NCBI RefSeq assembly: GCF_030209575.1
Contig: NZ_JARVRS010000001.1
Coordinates: 3,162,001-3,226,000, forward strand
Direction: 5' to 3'
Length of the DNA stretch: 64,000 nucleotides
Origin: Leifsonia sp. fls2-241-R2A-40a
Lineage (GTDB): Bacteria > Actinomycetota > Actinomycetes > Actinomycetales > Microbacteriaceae
Below the pieces are notes generated by a model that did not search any database, was not told the DNA's origin, and saw only the letters and a program-made list of their open reading frames with translations. Below are positions 42,872-52,512 of this stretch, one piece after another (position 1 is the stretch's first letter; every line of letters starts with the position of its first letter). The translations under genes and the position numbers were made by a program.

Positions 42872-44551
42872 TCATTTCGCCTCCGCGTAGGTGTCGACGA
42901 TCGCTGCGGTGACCGGGAACTCCACCGGGAACGCCCCGAAGAGCAACCGGCCGGCCTGCTCCGCGGATTCCCGGACGGCGACGGCGACGGGCTCCGCCAG
43001 CGCCTCCGGAGTGTGCACGATGACCTCGTCGTGGAGGAAGTACACCAGGTGCGGGGACTCGGTGAGGGTCGCCTCCGGTGTCAGAGCGGTGAGCCTGTTG
43101 CGGAGCTCCGCCATCCAGCACAGCGCCCATTCCGCGGCGCTCGCCTGCACGACGAAGTTGCGGGTGAACCGGCCCCAGTCGCGCGCCTGGCTGCGGGCGC
43201 GGCGCTCGTCGGCCTCCGTCGAGTCGGGAGCGGAGGCGGCGGATTGCGCGGCCATCCAGGAACGGCCGGGAACCGGCGAACTGCGGCCGAGGCGCGAGGT
43301 GACCTTCTCGCCGCGCTCCCCCGCGCGGGCCGCCTCCTCGACCAGCCGGACGGCGTGCGGGAACGCCCGGGTCAGCCGCGGCATCAGCCGTCCGCTCTCG
43401 CCGGTCGTCGCGCCGTACATGGCCCCGAGCATGGCGACCTTCGCCTGGGCGCGCTCCTCGACGGCTCCCGAGGCGACGATCCCCTCGTAGAGGTCTTTGC
43501 CGCGACCGGCGGCCGCCATCGCCTGGTCGCCGGACAGCCCGGTGAGGATGCGCGGCTCGAGCTGGGCGGCGTCGGCGACCACGAGCTTCCACCCGGGGTC
43601 GGCGACTACGGCCCCGCGCACCTGCTTCGGCAGCTGCAGGGCGCCGCCGCCACGGGTGGCCCAGCGGCCCGTGACGACGCCTCCGGGCAGGTAGTCGGGG
43701 CGGAAGCGGCCCTCGTGCACCCACGCGTCGAGCCACGTCCATCCGTTCGCGGTGAGGAGGCGCGACAGCTTCTTGTACCGCAGCAACGGGTCGATGACCG
43801 GATGCTCGACACGCCGCAGCTCCCAGGAACGCGTGGAGGTGGCCATGATGCCCGCCCGCTGCAGCGCTTTGAGGAGATCGGGCGGGCTGTCGGGGTTCAG
43901 CTCGGGCGCATCCAGGTGGCCGCGGATTTCGTGGGCGAGCGCATCCAGCATCGCAGGACGCCCGTACGACGGGCGGGGGCCGAGCAGGCCGGTGAGCAGT
44001 TCGTCGTGGCGGTCGGCGCGGTACGGGAGCCCCGCGTACTGCAGCTCGGCGGCGATGAGGGCGCCCGCCGACTCGGCGGCGAGCAGCAGCCGCAGCCGTC
44101 GCGGGTCGCTGCTCGTGGCGACGGCGTCCTCCTGAGCGGCGAACTCGGCGCGGGAGGACGGCCGCTCGACGGCGCCGGCAGGCGTCGCCTCGTCGAGCTC
44201 GAAGAGCGTGGTGTGCACCACCGGTGCTTCCGCTTCCGGTTCGGCCACCGCATCCCAGTGACCGGGTTCGGCGGCGGCGAGAGCGCTGCCCGCGCTGAGC
44301 GTCGAGTTGCGGAGGATGGCGTGGCAGAGCCGGAGGTCGACGCAGCGCTCGACGCGGACGCCCGCGGCCAAGAGGGCCGGATACCAGGCACGGGTGTCGT
44401 CCCAGACCCAGCGCGGACGGTCGGTCGCCCTCTCCTCACGGCGGACGAACGCCGCGACGTCTTCGGCGGCAACGGCCTCAGCGCTCTCCGTCTCGCCCAG
44501 CCGCGTGGCGTGGACGACGCCGGGTTCGGCGCGCTCGAGGAGGATGTGCAC
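42872..44551 (-). CDS. Family A DNA polymerase-like protein, bifunctional exonuclease/polymerase type
   Basis: 559 aa from GTG 44551, shorter than PolA and lacking the 5' nuclease domain. The polymerase motifs are recognisable but altered. Motif A reads VVADAAQLEPRIL, where most enzymes have DYSQIELR, so the Tyr is changed. Motif B fits as RAQAKVAMLGAMYGATTG and motif C as YFLHDEVIVH with HDE intact. The N-terminal half resembles a 3'-5' exonuclease domain without obvious acidic triad. Probably a second, non-replicative polymerase of actinobacteria; activity needs proof. Confidence 0.82.
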   Translation of the reverse strand: MHILLERAEPGVVHATRLGETESAEAVAAEDVAAFVRREERATDRPRWVWDDTRAWYPALLAAGVRVERCVDLRLCHAILRNSTLSAGSALAAAEPGHWDAVAEPEAEAPVVHTTLFELDEATPAGAVERPSSRAEFAAQEDAVATSSDPRRLRLLLAAESAGALIAAELQYAGLPYRADRHDELLTGLLGPRPSYGRPAMLDALAHEIRGHLDAPELNPDSPPDLLKALQRAGIMATSTRSWELRRVEHPVIDPLLRYKKLSRLLTANGWTWLDAWVHEGRFRPDYLPGGVVTGRWATRGGGALQLPKQVRGAVVADPGWKLVVADAAQLEPRILTGLSGDQAMAAAGRGKDLYEGIVASGAVEERAQAKVAMLGAMYGATTGESGRLMPRLTRAFPHAVRLVEEAARAGERGEKVTSRLGRSSPVPGRSWMAAQSAASAPDSTEADERRARSQARDWGRFTRNFVVQASAAEWALCWMAELRNRLTALTPEATLTESPHLVYFLHDEVIVHTPEALAEPVAVAVRESAEQAGRLLFGAFPVEFPVTAAIVDTYAEAK

Positions 44552-44659
44552 CCTCCCATTCTCTGTGCGGCCGCCGACACGGCGGTTCGCTTGCACGCGG
44601 ATCGTCGCATGAGGATAATTCAACGAACGACGATGCCGACCCGAAAGGCATGATCGACG

Positions 44660-44995
44660 ATGACCGTATACCTGCATGACAGCCAGGGTGTGTGGATAGC
44701 GTTCCGGACCGAACCGAGGGCCCGAGACCTGTTCAATCCCGATGGCGACTGGATCGGCTGGTTCCCCTGGGGCGACGACGACGCCGTCACGCCCGGTGGG
44801 GACTACCTGGGCACGATCCGGGGCGACCGGCTCTTCGCACAGAGTTCGCACCGTTACCGGGGTAATCCCGGCTATCCGGGCGCGCCCTCGTATCCCGGAA
44901 CGGCTCCGTATCCCGGTGCCGCCTCTTACACCGGGCTGCCGGACGACTGCGACGACGTGCCGAGTTCGTTCCTCTGGCCGCACCTCGCCTCCTGA
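44660..44995 (+). CDS. 4-fold beta flower-like protein with Tyr-Pro-Gly tail
   Basis: 111 aa. The first 55 residues hold three or four similar short strands (LHDSQGVWIAF, LFNPDGDWIGWF, VTPGGDYLGTI, DRLF), a pattern I associate with the 4-fold beta flower domain. A tail follows with YPG/YTG repeats (GYPGAPSYPGTAPYPG) and the acidic ending LPDDCDDVP. No signal peptide; the function is unknown. Confidence 0.65.
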   Translation: MTVYLHDSQGVWIAFRTEPRARDLFNPDGDWIGWFPWGDDDAVTPGGDYLGTIRGDRLFAQSSHRYRGNPGYPGAPSYPGTAPYPGAASYTGLPDDCDDVPSSFLWPHLAS

Positions 44996-45024
44996 CCCCG
45001 CGCGGGCATCAGGCCGCGAGGGCG

Positions 45025-45483
45025 TCAATCCGCAAGGGCCGCCAGCCGTGCGCGGAGCTGCGGCCAGGACGCCGCGAAGCCGGGGTGCAGCGGGAGTGCG
45101 GTGACCTCGTGGACGGGCACCCAGCGCAGTTCGATGCTCTCGACGTCGGCCATGTGCGGCTCGAAGGAGCGGACGGCCTGCGCGACGACGGTGGTGTACG
45201 ACCAGAAACCGAGGTCGAGGACGCTCTCGAACAGCACGTGCAGCGCGTCGGGCGGCACCGCAGCCTCCTCGGCCGCCTCCCGGAGCGCGCCCTCGACGGC
45301 ACTCTCACCGGCGTGACGCGCGCCCCCGGGGAGCCCCCACGTCCCGCCGAAATGACTCCAGTCGGCCCGGTGCTGCAGTAGCACGCCTCGCCGCAGGTCG
45401 TGCACGAGGAGCCCGGCGGCGCCGAACCGGCCCCAGAACCGCTGGCCGTCCGGCCCTTCCACCCACGCGTCTCCCGAGTCCAC
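45025..45483 (-). CDS. Nudix hydrolase
   Basis: 152 aa from GTG 45483. The Nudix box is GGARHAGESAVEGALREAAEEAAV. The preceding FGGTWGLPG strand and following FWSYTTVVA fit a small housecleaning enzyme of nucleoside or cofactor diphosphates. TAACGT (45495-45490) lies 6 nt before the GTG, so leaderless. It converges on the beta-flower gene. Confidence 0.88.
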   Translation of the reverse strand: MDSGDAWVEGPDGQRFWGRFGAAGLLVHDLRRGVLLQHRADWSHFGGTWGLPGGARHAGESAVEGALREAAEEAAVPPDALHVLFESVLDLGFWSYTTVVAQAVRSFEPHMADVESIELRWVPVHEVTALPLHPGFAASWPQLRARLAALAD

Positions 45484-45562
45484 GCCTCCACGTTAGTCGC
45501 CGTGCGAAAAACATCGCCCTGTTCTGGACCCGCGGCGACATACGGCGTCCTAATGTGATCCC

Positions 45563-46276
45563 ATGACTCTGGAGCGCTGGCGATCCATCTCCGACTGGCC
45601 CCTGACGGCCGCGGCCTTCCTCTTTCTCGTCGCGTATGCCTGGGAGGTGATCGGCGATCTCACAGGACAGTGGGCGGCCGTGACAGACCTGGTCATAGCG
45701 CTCACCTGGGGTGCCTTCGTCCTCGACTACATCGTGTGTCTCATGCTCGCGCCGAATCGGTGGCGCTGGTTCTACACTCACCTTCTGGACCTTGCCATCG
45801 TCGTTCTGCCGGCCCTGCGTCCTCTGCGACTGCTCCGCCTGGTGACCGTTCTGGCCGTTCTTCAGCGCACGGCCGGGCGAGCATTCCGTGGTCGAGTCAT
45901 CCTGTACGTGGCGGGAGCCGTCGGTCTCTTGGTATTCACGGCCGCTCTCGCCGTTCTGGATGCGGAACGAGCGTCGACGGCGTCACCGATCCATACCTTC
46001 CCTCAGGCCGTCTGGTGGGCATTCGAGACGATCTCCACCGTCGGCTACGGCGACTTCACGCCGGTTACCGAAATAGGCCGGTTGGTCGCCGTCGGCTTGA
46101 TGATCGGCGGTGTCGCGACTCTAGGAATCGTCACCGCCACCTTGGCTTCGTGGATCGTCGAGCGAGTCGCTGAAACAGAAGCTGACGAGCGTGCCGCCAC
46201 CCACGGCGAGATCATTCTCCTTTCTGAACAGATCGCAGAACTCAAAGAGCTCCTCCAACGGAAAGCCGCCTCATGA
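45563..46276 (+). CDS. Ion channel with K+ selectivity filter (Kv-like)
   Basis: 237 aa. Several helices, an S4-like stretch LRPLRLLRLVTVLAVLQR (Arg/Leu rich), then pore and filter ISTVGYGDFTPVTEIGR, and a C-terminal coiled coil (about 205-235). The layout fits a six-helix voltage-gated-type K+ channel, though the sensor has few charges. TAATGT lies 6 nt before the ATG. The stop overlaps the next Nudix gene by ATGA. Confidence 0.87.
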   Translation: MTLERWRSISDWPLTAAAFLFLVAYAWEVIGDLTGQWAAVTDLVIALTWGAFVLDYIVCLMLAPNRWRWFYTHLLDLAIVVLPALRPLRLLRLVTVLAVLQRTAGRAFRGRVILYVAGAVGLLVFTAALAVLDAERASTASPIHTFPQAVWWAFETISTVGYGDFTPVTEIGRLVAVGLMIGGVATLGIVTATLASWIVERVAETEADERAATHGEIILLSEQIAELKELLQRKAAS

Positions 46277-46752
46277 CCGTCCGCAGCGCCGCCCTCCTCC
46301 TGTACCGCCGCCGCGCCGGGGTGGAGGTCTGGATCGCCCACATGGGCGGGCCGTTCTGGGCGCGCAAGGACGAGGCCGCGTGGTCGTTCCCGAAGGGCAT
46401 CGTCGAGTCCGACGACCTCGGAGACGAGTTCGCGGCCGCCCGGCGGGAGTTCGAGGAGGAGATCGGCACCGCCGCGCCCGACGCCGACTACGTTCCGCTC
46501 GGCGACTTCCGCGGTTCGGGCAAGACCATCGTCGTCTTCGCCGCGGAGAGCGAGTTCGACCCGGGGTCGATCCACAGCAACACGTTCGAGCTGGAATGGC
46601 CGCCGCGCTCCGGGCGGAAGCAGGCGTTCCCCGAGGTGGATGACGCGGGCTGGTTCACGATCGACGACGCGCGGGTGAAACTCACGAAGGCGCAGCGGCC
46701 CATTCTGGACGCGCTGCTCGCGCGCCTGGAGCAGGACGCGGAAATCCACTAG
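46273..46752 (+). CDS. Nudix hydrolase (predicted NTP pyrophosphohydrolase)
   Basis: 159 aa. RSAALLLYRRRAGVEVWIAHMGGPFWA then the Nudix box as GIVESDDLGDEFAAARREFEEEIG (one spacing longer than standard); ends with DDAGWFTIDDARVKLTKAQRPILD. Close to the NTP pyrophosphohydrolase subgroup that precedes a FWARK motif. It is translated from an overlap with the channel gene; a functional link is not evident. Confidence 0.86.
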   Translation: MTVRSAALLLYRRRAGVEVWIAHMGGPFWARKDEAAWSFPKGIVESDDLGDEFAAARREFEEEIGTAAPDADYVPLGDFRGSGKTIVVFAAESEFDPGSIHSNTFELEWPPRSGRKQAFPEVDDAGWFTIDDARVKLTKAQRPILDALLARLEQDAEIH

Positions 46753-46814
46753 CGCGCACGGACGCTCAGGGCCGTATGGTTAGCCCAACCGGGGCCCGAA
46801 CCCAAGGAGGCGTT

Positions 46815-47204
46815 GTGGCGAAGAGCAAGGCCGAGAAGGCCGCTGAGACCGCGTTGAAGACTGCGCGCGACGCGGTCAGTGAAGCGGAACGGGCCGTCAA
46901 GAAGCTCGATAAGAAGACACGGCACGAGGCCCAGGCGCTGGCCGCCCGGCTCGAGGCGGCCGCGAAGGACGAGAAGAAGGCAGCGCGGCGCTCGAAGAAG
47001 ACGTCCGCCGCCGCCCCCGCCAAGCGGAGCACGGCGCGTGCGACCGCGCCGGCATCCCGCTCGACAGCATCCGCCCCCGCATCCACGTCCGACAGCGGTA
47101 TCCCGACCTTCCGCGACCTTCGAGACCGCGCGAAGTCCCGCGGGATCCAGGGCTATTCGCGCATGAACAAGGCCCAGCTCCTCCACGCTCTCGGCGAGGG
47201 ATGA
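46815..47204 (+). CDS. Lys/Ala-rich protein with Rho_N (LEM-like) C-terminus
   Basis: 129 aa from GTG 46815 (AAGGAGG 4 nt upstream). Residues 1-55 are Lys/Ala/Glu-rich and helical (coiled coil likely), 56-92 are an Ala/Ser/Thr/Pro linker, and the end TFRDLRDRAKSRGIQGYSRMNKAQLLHAL is a Rho N-terminal-type helical motif found in nucleic-acid-binding proteins. A histone-like or DNA/RNA-binding role is plausible. It has its own ribosome site; a hairpin follows it. Confidence 0.72.
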   Translation: MAKSKAEKAAETALKTARDAVSEAERAVKKLDKKTRHEAQALAARLEAAAKDEKKAARRSKKTSAAAPAKRSTARATAPASRSTASAPASTSDSGIPTFRDLRDRAKSRGIQGYSRMNKAQLLHALGEG

Positions 47205-47229
47205 ACGGACCGGGCCGGGCGCCCGTTCA
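47202..47229 (+). terminator. Weak terminator after the Rho_N-like gene
   Basis: TGAACGG (47202-47208) pairs with CCGTTCA (47223-47229) around a GC-rich loop. It lies between this gene and the pls promoter (TAGCGT at 47252-47257). Confidence 0.5.
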
Positions 47230-47263
47230 CCGGCGCTTAACCCGCCACCCGTAGCGTGCGGCC

Positions 47264-50200
47264 GTGGCCGATGCTCCCCTGACCGAGGCTCCAGGCCTCC
47301 TGCTGCGCGCGGATGCCGCGCCGGCCGCCCGGACGCTGATCGACATCCTGAGCGAGACCGCGCGCCGGTTCCCGGACGCCTCCGCACTGGAGGACGCGGC
47401 CGGCGCCCTCAGCTACCGGGAGCTGCTGGCGCGCGTCGCCGCGGGAGCCGCGCGGCTGCGCGGTGCGGGTGTGCGCCGCGGCGACCGCGTCGGGGTCCGG
47501 ATGAGCTCGGGCACGCGGGAGCTCTACCTCGCCATCCTCAGCGTCCTCGCGGCGGGAGCCGCCTACGTGCCCGTGGATGTCGACGATCCGGAGGAGCGCG
47601 CTGAGCTCGTATTCGGCGAGGCGGCCGTGCGCGCGGTGATGACCGACGCCGGGCTCGTCCTCGCGGGAGAGGACGCGCCGACACCCGTCTTCGACGGCGC
47701 ATCGCCGCATCCCAGCACCGCCGCTCTGCCGGTCGCCTCTCCCCCGGACCCGGACGACGACGCGTGGATCATCTTCACCTCCGGCTCGACGGGCACGCCG
47801 AAGGGCGTCGCGGTCCGCCACCGTTCCGCCGCCGCCTTCGTCGACGCCGAGTCGCGGCTGTTCCTCCAGGAGGAGCCGATCGGGCCGCAGGACCGCGTGC
47901 TCGCCGGTCTGTCGGTCGCGTTCGACGCGTCGTGTGAGGAGATGTGGCTGGCGTGGGCGCACGGCGCCTGCCTGGTTCCCGCTCCGCGCTCGCTGGTGCG
48001 GACCGGGATGGATCTCGGCCCCTGGCTGTCCGCGCGCCGCATCACCGTGGTGTCCACCGTCCCGACGCTGGCGGCGCTGTGGCCGGTGGATGCGCTCGAC
48101 AACGTGCGCCTGCTGATCTTCGGCGGCGAGGCCTGCCCGCCCGAGCTGGTGAGCCGGCTCGCCGTGCCCGGCCGCGAGGTCTGGAACACGTACGGCCCGA
48201 CCGAAGCGACCGTGGTCGCGTGCGCCGCCCCGCTGGTCGCGGGCGACCCGGTGCGGATCGGGCTTCCGCTCGACGGCTGGGACCTGGCCGTGGTGGATGC
48301 GCACGGCCTTCCCGTCCATGACGGCGACAGCGGGGAGCTGGTCATCGGCGGCGTCGGCCTCGCGCGCTATCTCGACCCGGCGAAGGATGCGGAGAAGTAT
48401 GCGCCCATGCCGACGCTCGGCTGGGAGCGCGCCTACCGCAGCGGCGACCTCGTTCGCTTCGACCCGGAAGGACTCTTCTACCTGGGCCGCGCGGACGACC
48501 AGGTGAAGCTCGGCGGCCGCCGGATCGAACTGGGCGAGGTGGAGGCCGCACTGCAGCAGCTGCCGGGAGTGTCCGGCGCTGCGGCGGCTGTGCGGAGGTC
48601 GGCCGCCGGCAACGACGTGCTGGTCGGCTACCTGGCCGTCCCCGAGCCCGACGCGTTCGACCGGCGCGCGTCGATCGACCACCTGCGCGAGACGCTCCCC
48701 GCGGCGCTCGTGCCGCTGCTGGCGGTGGTCGACGAACTCCCCGTGCGCACCTCCGGCAAGGTGGACAAGGCGGCGCTCCCGTGGCCGCTCGAGGACTCCG
48801 CAGGCGACGGCGCCGTCAGCGACGACCCGGTTGCGGAGGCGCTCGCCGCCGATTGGCGCAGCGTGCTGGGGCTCCCCGTCTCCGGGCCGGACGACAACTT
48901 CTTCGACCTCGGCGGCGGCTCGCTCGCGGCTGCCCAGCTGGTCTCCCTGATCCGGCGCCGGCACCCCGACATCACCGTCGCGGACGTGTACGCGACGCCT
49001 CGGTTCGGCGCCATGGTGCAGACGCTGGCGGAGAGCTCCCCGTCGTCGTCCGCCGCCTCCACTCACGTCGTGCCGCCCACCCCGTTCCGGATGCGCGCGC
49101 TGCAGACGCTGCTCGGCATCCCGCTGTTCATCCTCGGCGGCATCCGCTGGCTGCTGTACGTGCTCACCGCCTGCGCCCTGCTGCGGCCGTTGGGCGGTTT
49201 CGATGTGCTGCCCGCGGTCGACGTCGTGTGGCTGGTGATCGGCCTGATCGTCTTCGTCACGCCGTGGGGCCGCATGGCCATCTCGGTCGTCGCTGCGCGG
49301 CTGCTGCTCGCGGGGGTGAAGGCGGGCGACCATCCCCGCGGCGGCGGCGTGCACCTCCGGCTGTGGCTGGCCGAGCAGGTCGCCCACCAGATCGGCGCCG
49401 CCAGCCTCGCCGGAGCGCCGTGGATCCTCTACTACGCCCGTGCGCTCGGCGCGACGATCGACCGCGGCGTCGACCTGCACACGCTCCCTCCGGTGACCGG
49501 GATGCTGCGCATCGGCGCCGGCGCATCCATCGAACCCGAGGTCGATCTGGCCGGGTACTGGATCGACGGCGACGTCGTCCGGATCGGCGAGATCCGGATC
49601 GGCGCCGGGAGCGCCGTCGGAGCACGCAGCTCGCTCATGCCCGGGACGAAGATCGGCCGAAACGCGACCGTCGCCCCCGGCTCGGCGGTGTTCGGCCGCA
49701 TCCCGGCCGGGCAGAACTGGTCCGGCTCCCCCGCCGTGCGGGTCGGCCGGGCGCGCGACTGGTGGCCGCTGGAGCGGCCTCCGCGGCGCACCCGCTGGGT
49801 GGCCGCGTACGGACTGGCCTCGGTCGTCGTCTCGCTCGTGCCCGTCATCGCGCTCGCCGCGGCCGGCGCCGTCGTGGCCGCGTTCGTCCGCGGCGCCTCC
49901 GGCTGGGGCGACGTGATCGCTCGTGCCGCGGCAGGACTCGTCCCCGGCACGCTCGCAGCCGGCGTCGTCCTCGCCGCGCTGGTCGTCGTCCTGGTCCGGC
50001 TGCTCGGCATCGGGATGCGCGAGGGCGTCTACCCGGTGCGCAGCCGCACGGGCTGGCAGGCGTGGACGACGGAGCGGCTGCTCGACCAGGCGCGGACGGT
50101 GCTCTTCCCGCTCTACTCGAGCCTGTTCACACCGGTCTGGCTGCGGATGCTCGGCGCGCGCGTCGGCAGGGACGTGGAGGCCTCCACCGTGCTGCTGCTC

Positions 50201-51211
50201 CCCCGCATGACGCGGATCCGCGACGGCGCCTTCCTCGCCGACGACACGCTCGTCGCGTCGTACGAACTCGGCGGCGGCTACGTCCGCATCGCGGCCGTGG
50301 ACATCGGCGCGCGCGCGTTCCTCGGGAACTCCGGGATGGCCGGCGCAGGCAACCGCGTACCCCGCGACGGCCTCGTCGCGGTGCTGTCGTTCGCGCCCCG
50401 GAAGGCGAAGGCGGGCTCGTCGTGGCTGGGGTCTCCCCCGGTCCGCCTCCGCCGTCAGGCGCAGGATGCGGACCTGTCCCGCACCTTCGAGCCCCCGACC
50501 GCGCTCCGCGTCGCCCGCACCGCGTGGGAGCTGCTGCGCTTCGTGCCGGTCATTGTGACCACAGGGATCGGGTTCGCCGTGGTGATCGCGCTCGCCGCGA
50601 TCTACGGCGCGTGGGGCCCGGCGTGGGCGATCGTGCTGAGCGGCCCGGTGCTGCTGCTCGCCGGGGGGTTCGCCGCGGGGATCAGCACGGCGGCCAAGTG
50701 GGCGCTCCTCGGCCGGCTGAAGCCGGGCGAGCATCCCCTGTGGTCGTCGTTCATCTGGCGCAGCGAGGTGTCCGACACCTTCACCGAGATGGTCGCGGCG
50801 CCCTGGTTCGCGTGGGCCGCGACAGGGACCCCGGCGCTGGTGTGGTGGCTGCGGAGTCTCGGCGCCCGGATCGGGTCGGGCGTGTGGATCGACAGCTACT
50901 GGCTCCCGGAGGCCGACCTGGTCACGCTCGGCGACGCATCCACGGTGAATCGGGGCTGTGTCGTGCAGACGCACCTGTTCCATGATCGAATCATGAGTAT
51001 GGACCAGGTCACGATCGAGCCCGGCGGTACGCTCGGCCCGCACAGCGTCATCCTGCCCGCCGCCGACATCGGCTCCAATGCGACCGTCGGACCGGCGTCG
51101 CTCGTGATGCGCGGGGAGACGGTGCCCGCCGGGAGCCGCTGGAGCGGCAACCCCATCGGCCCCTGGCGCGAGGTCGTGGTCCGCGAGTACCGGGCGCGGG
51201 CAGAGGGATGA
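47264..51211 (+). CDS. pls: Pls/PosA-family non-ribosomal peptide synthetase (amino-acid homopolymer synthase)
   Basis: 1315 aa, near the 1319 aa of Streptomyces albulus epsilon-poly-L-lysine synthetase. The adenylation domain (about 20-520) has FTSGSTGTPKGVAV, FDASCEEMW, NTYGPTEAT, YRSGDLVRF and the catalytic Lys in SGKVDKAALP. The carrier domain has DNFFDLGGGSLAAAQLV (Ser about 555). Six membrane helices (near 616, 656, 846, 889, 1094, 1124) then flank three tandem left-handed-helix acyltransferase-like domains. No condensation or thioesterase domain: one module repeats to make a homopolymer. TAGCGT lies 6 nt before GTG. It overlaps the M1 gene by ATGA. Which amino acid is used is unknown. 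Confidence 0.92.
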   Translation: MADAPLTEAPGLLLRADAAPAARTLIDILSETARRFPDASALEDAAGALSYRELLARVAAGAARLRGAGVRRGDRVGVRMSSGTRELYLAILSVLAAGAAYVPVDVDDPEERAELVFGEAAVRAVMTDAGLVLAGEDAPTPVFDGASPHPSTAALPVASPPDPDDDAWIIFTSGSTGTPKGVAVRHRSAAAFVDAESRLFLQEEPIGPQDRVLAGLSVAFDASCEEMWLAWAHGACLVPAPRSLVRTGMDLGPWLSARRITVVSTVPTLAALWPVDALDNVRLLIFGGEACPPELVSRLAVPGREVWNTYGPTEATVVACAAPLVAGDPVRIGLPLDGWDLAVVDAHGLPVHDGDSGELVIGGVGLARYLDPAKDAEKYAPMPTLGWERAYRSGDLVRFDPEGLFYLGRADDQVKLGGRRIELGEVEAALQQLPGVSGAAAAVRRSAAGNDVLVGYLAVPEPDAFDRRASIDHLRETLPAALVPLLAVVDELPVRTSGKVDKAALPWPLEDSAGDGAVSDDPVAEALAADWRSVLGLPVSGPDDNFFDLGGGSLAAAQLVSLIRRRHPDITVADVYATPRFGAMVQTLAESSPSSSAASTHVVPPTPFRMRALQTLLGIPLFILGGIRWLLYVLTACALLRPLGGFDVLPAVDVVWLVIGLIVFVTPWGRMAISVVAARLLLAGVKAGDHPRGGGVHLRLWLAEQVAHQIGAASLAGAPWILYYARALGATIDRGVDLHTLPPVTGMLRIGAGASIEPEVDLAGYWIDGDVVRIGEIRIGAGSAVGARSSLMPGTKIGRNATVAPGSAVFGRIPAGQNWSGSPAVRVGRARDWWPLERPPRRTRWVAAYGLASVVVSLVPVIALAAAGAVVAAFVRGASGWGDVIARAAAGLVPGTLAAGVVLAALVVVLVRLLGIGMREGVYPVRSRTGWQAWTTERLLDQARTVLFPLYSSLFTPVWLRMLGARVGRDVEASTVLLLPRMTRIRDGAFLADDTLVASYELGGGYVRIAAVDIGARAFLGNSGMAGAGNRVPRDGLVAVLSFAPRKAKAGSSWLGSPPVRLRRQAQDADLSRTFEPPTALRVARTAWELLRFVPVIVTTGIGFAVVIALAAIYGAWGPAWAIVLSGPVLLLAGGFAAGISTAAKWALLGRLKPGEHPLWSSFIWRSEVSDTFTEMVAAPWFAWAATGTPALVWWLRSLGARIGSGVWIDSYWLPEADLVTLGDASTVNRGCVVQTHLFHDRIMSMDQVTIEPGGTLGPHSVILPAADIGSNATVGPASLVMRGETVPAGSRWSGNPIGPWREVVVREYRARAEG

Positions 51212-52512
51212 CCGACCTCGCACCGCACGTCTACCTTCCGCGCTCCGGCACCGCCGACTACTCCGTCCTCCGGTACGACCTCGATCTGAACTACCGAGTG
51301 GCCACGAACCGGCTGGATGCGACGGCGGTGATCCGCGCCCGTGCCGAGGTCACCCTGTCCGCCGTCGTGCTCGACCTGGTGCACCTGCGGGCGCGTCGTG
51401 TCCGCGTCGACGGTCAGAAGCGCGCCCGCTTCACGCAGTCGCCCACGCACCTGCGGATCGCGCCGGCCGCGCCCATCCCGGCCGGTACCGAGTTCACGGT
51501 GGAGGTCGCCTACGACGGGGCTCCCGTGCCGCGCCGCACCCGCTGGGGCACGCTCGGCTGGGAGGAGCTCACGGACGGCGTCATCGTCGCCGCGCAGCCG
51601 TCGGGAGCGCCGACCTGGTTCCCATGCAACGACCGGCCCTCCGACCGGGCGGCGTACGGCATCCGGGTGACGACAGAGCAGGCGTACACGGTGCTCGCGA
51701 CGGGCGAGCCGACCGGCCACAGCGTGAGCGGAGGCCGCGGCACGTGGACGTTCGAGCGCGCGGAGCCCACTGCCACCTACCTCGCAGCCGTGCAGATCGG
51801 CCGCTACACCCTCGAGCCGCGGCGCACCGCCGGAGTGGAGTGGCTGGTCGCCTACCCGCCGGCCCTCGCCCGCCGGGTCCTGCACGACTTCGAGCCCGTC
51901 GGCCGGATGCTGGAGCGCTTCCAGGAGCTGTTCGGCCCCTATCCGTTCCCGTCGTACACGGTCGTCGTGACCGAGGATCCGCTCGAGATCCCGCTGGAGG
52001 CGCAGGCGATGGCGACCTTCGGGGCGTCGCACGCCGACGGGCGCAGCGGCTCGGAGCGGCTGATCGCGCATGAGCTCGCCCACCAGTGGTTCGGCAACAG
52101 TGTCGGGCTGGCGTCGTGGCGCGACATCTGGCTCAACGAAGGATTCGCCTGCTACGCCGAATGGCTGTGGTCGGAAGCGTCGGGCGGCCTGTCGGCGGCG
52201 GCGCTCGCCCGCGCCCACCACGCCGGGCTCCGCCTGGCACCGTCGGATCTCCTCATCGGCGATCCGGGGCCGGACGCGATGTTCGACGACCGCGTCTACA
52301 AGCGCGGCGCCTGCGTGCTGCACGCGCTGCGGAACCGGCTGGGCGATGGGACGTTCTTCGATCTTCTGCGCGCCTGGACGGCGGAGCACCGCTTCCGGAC
52401 CGTCACCACGGCCGACTTCGAGGCGCACGCTCAGCGGTACTCGGCGGAGCCGCTGGCCGGCTTCTTCGACGCCTGGCTGCGTCAGCCCCGGCTGCCCTCG
52501 CTGTCCCGCTGA
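51208..52512 (+). CDS. M1 family metallo-aminopeptidase
   Basis: 434 aa. Zinc site HELAH (His288, His292) with Glu311 in NEGF; the usual exopeptidase motif GxMEN is changed to IPLEAQ, with Glu kept. The catalytic Tyr is expected in YKRGACVLHAL. It is short because the C-terminal helical domain is missing. It is translated from an ATGA overlap with pls. Aminopeptidases beside pls genes are known poly-lysine-degrading enzymes that protect the producer or trim the polymer, so that role is likely here, but inferred. Confidence 0.92.
   Translation: MTDLAPHVYLPRSGTADYSVLRYDLDLNYRVATNRLDATAVIRARAEVTLSAVVLDLVHLRARRVRVDGQKRARFTQSPTHLRIAPAAPIPAGTEFTVEVAYDGAPVPRRTRWGTLGWEELTDGVIVAAQPSGAPTWFPCNDRPSDRAAYGIRVTTEQAYTVLATGEPTGHSVSGGRGTWTFERAEPTATYLAAVQIGRYTLEPRRTAGVEWLVAYPPALARRVLHDFEPVGRMLERFQELFGPYPFPSYTVVVTEDPLEIPLEAQAMATFGASHADGRSGSERLIAHELAHQWFGNSVGLASWRDIWLNEGFACYAEWLWSEASGGLSAAALARAHHAGLRLAPSDLLIGDPGPDAMFDDRVYKRGACVLHALRNRLGDGTFFDLLRAWTAEHRFRTVTTADFEAHAQRYSAEPLAGFFDAWLRQPRLPSLSR

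Noticed and set aside
47237-51223. 1328-aa open frame antisense to pls
   Set aside because: It mirrors the NRPS gene exactly, has no domain, and is Arg/His/Asp-rich low-complexity, as expected for the complement of a GC-rich gene.
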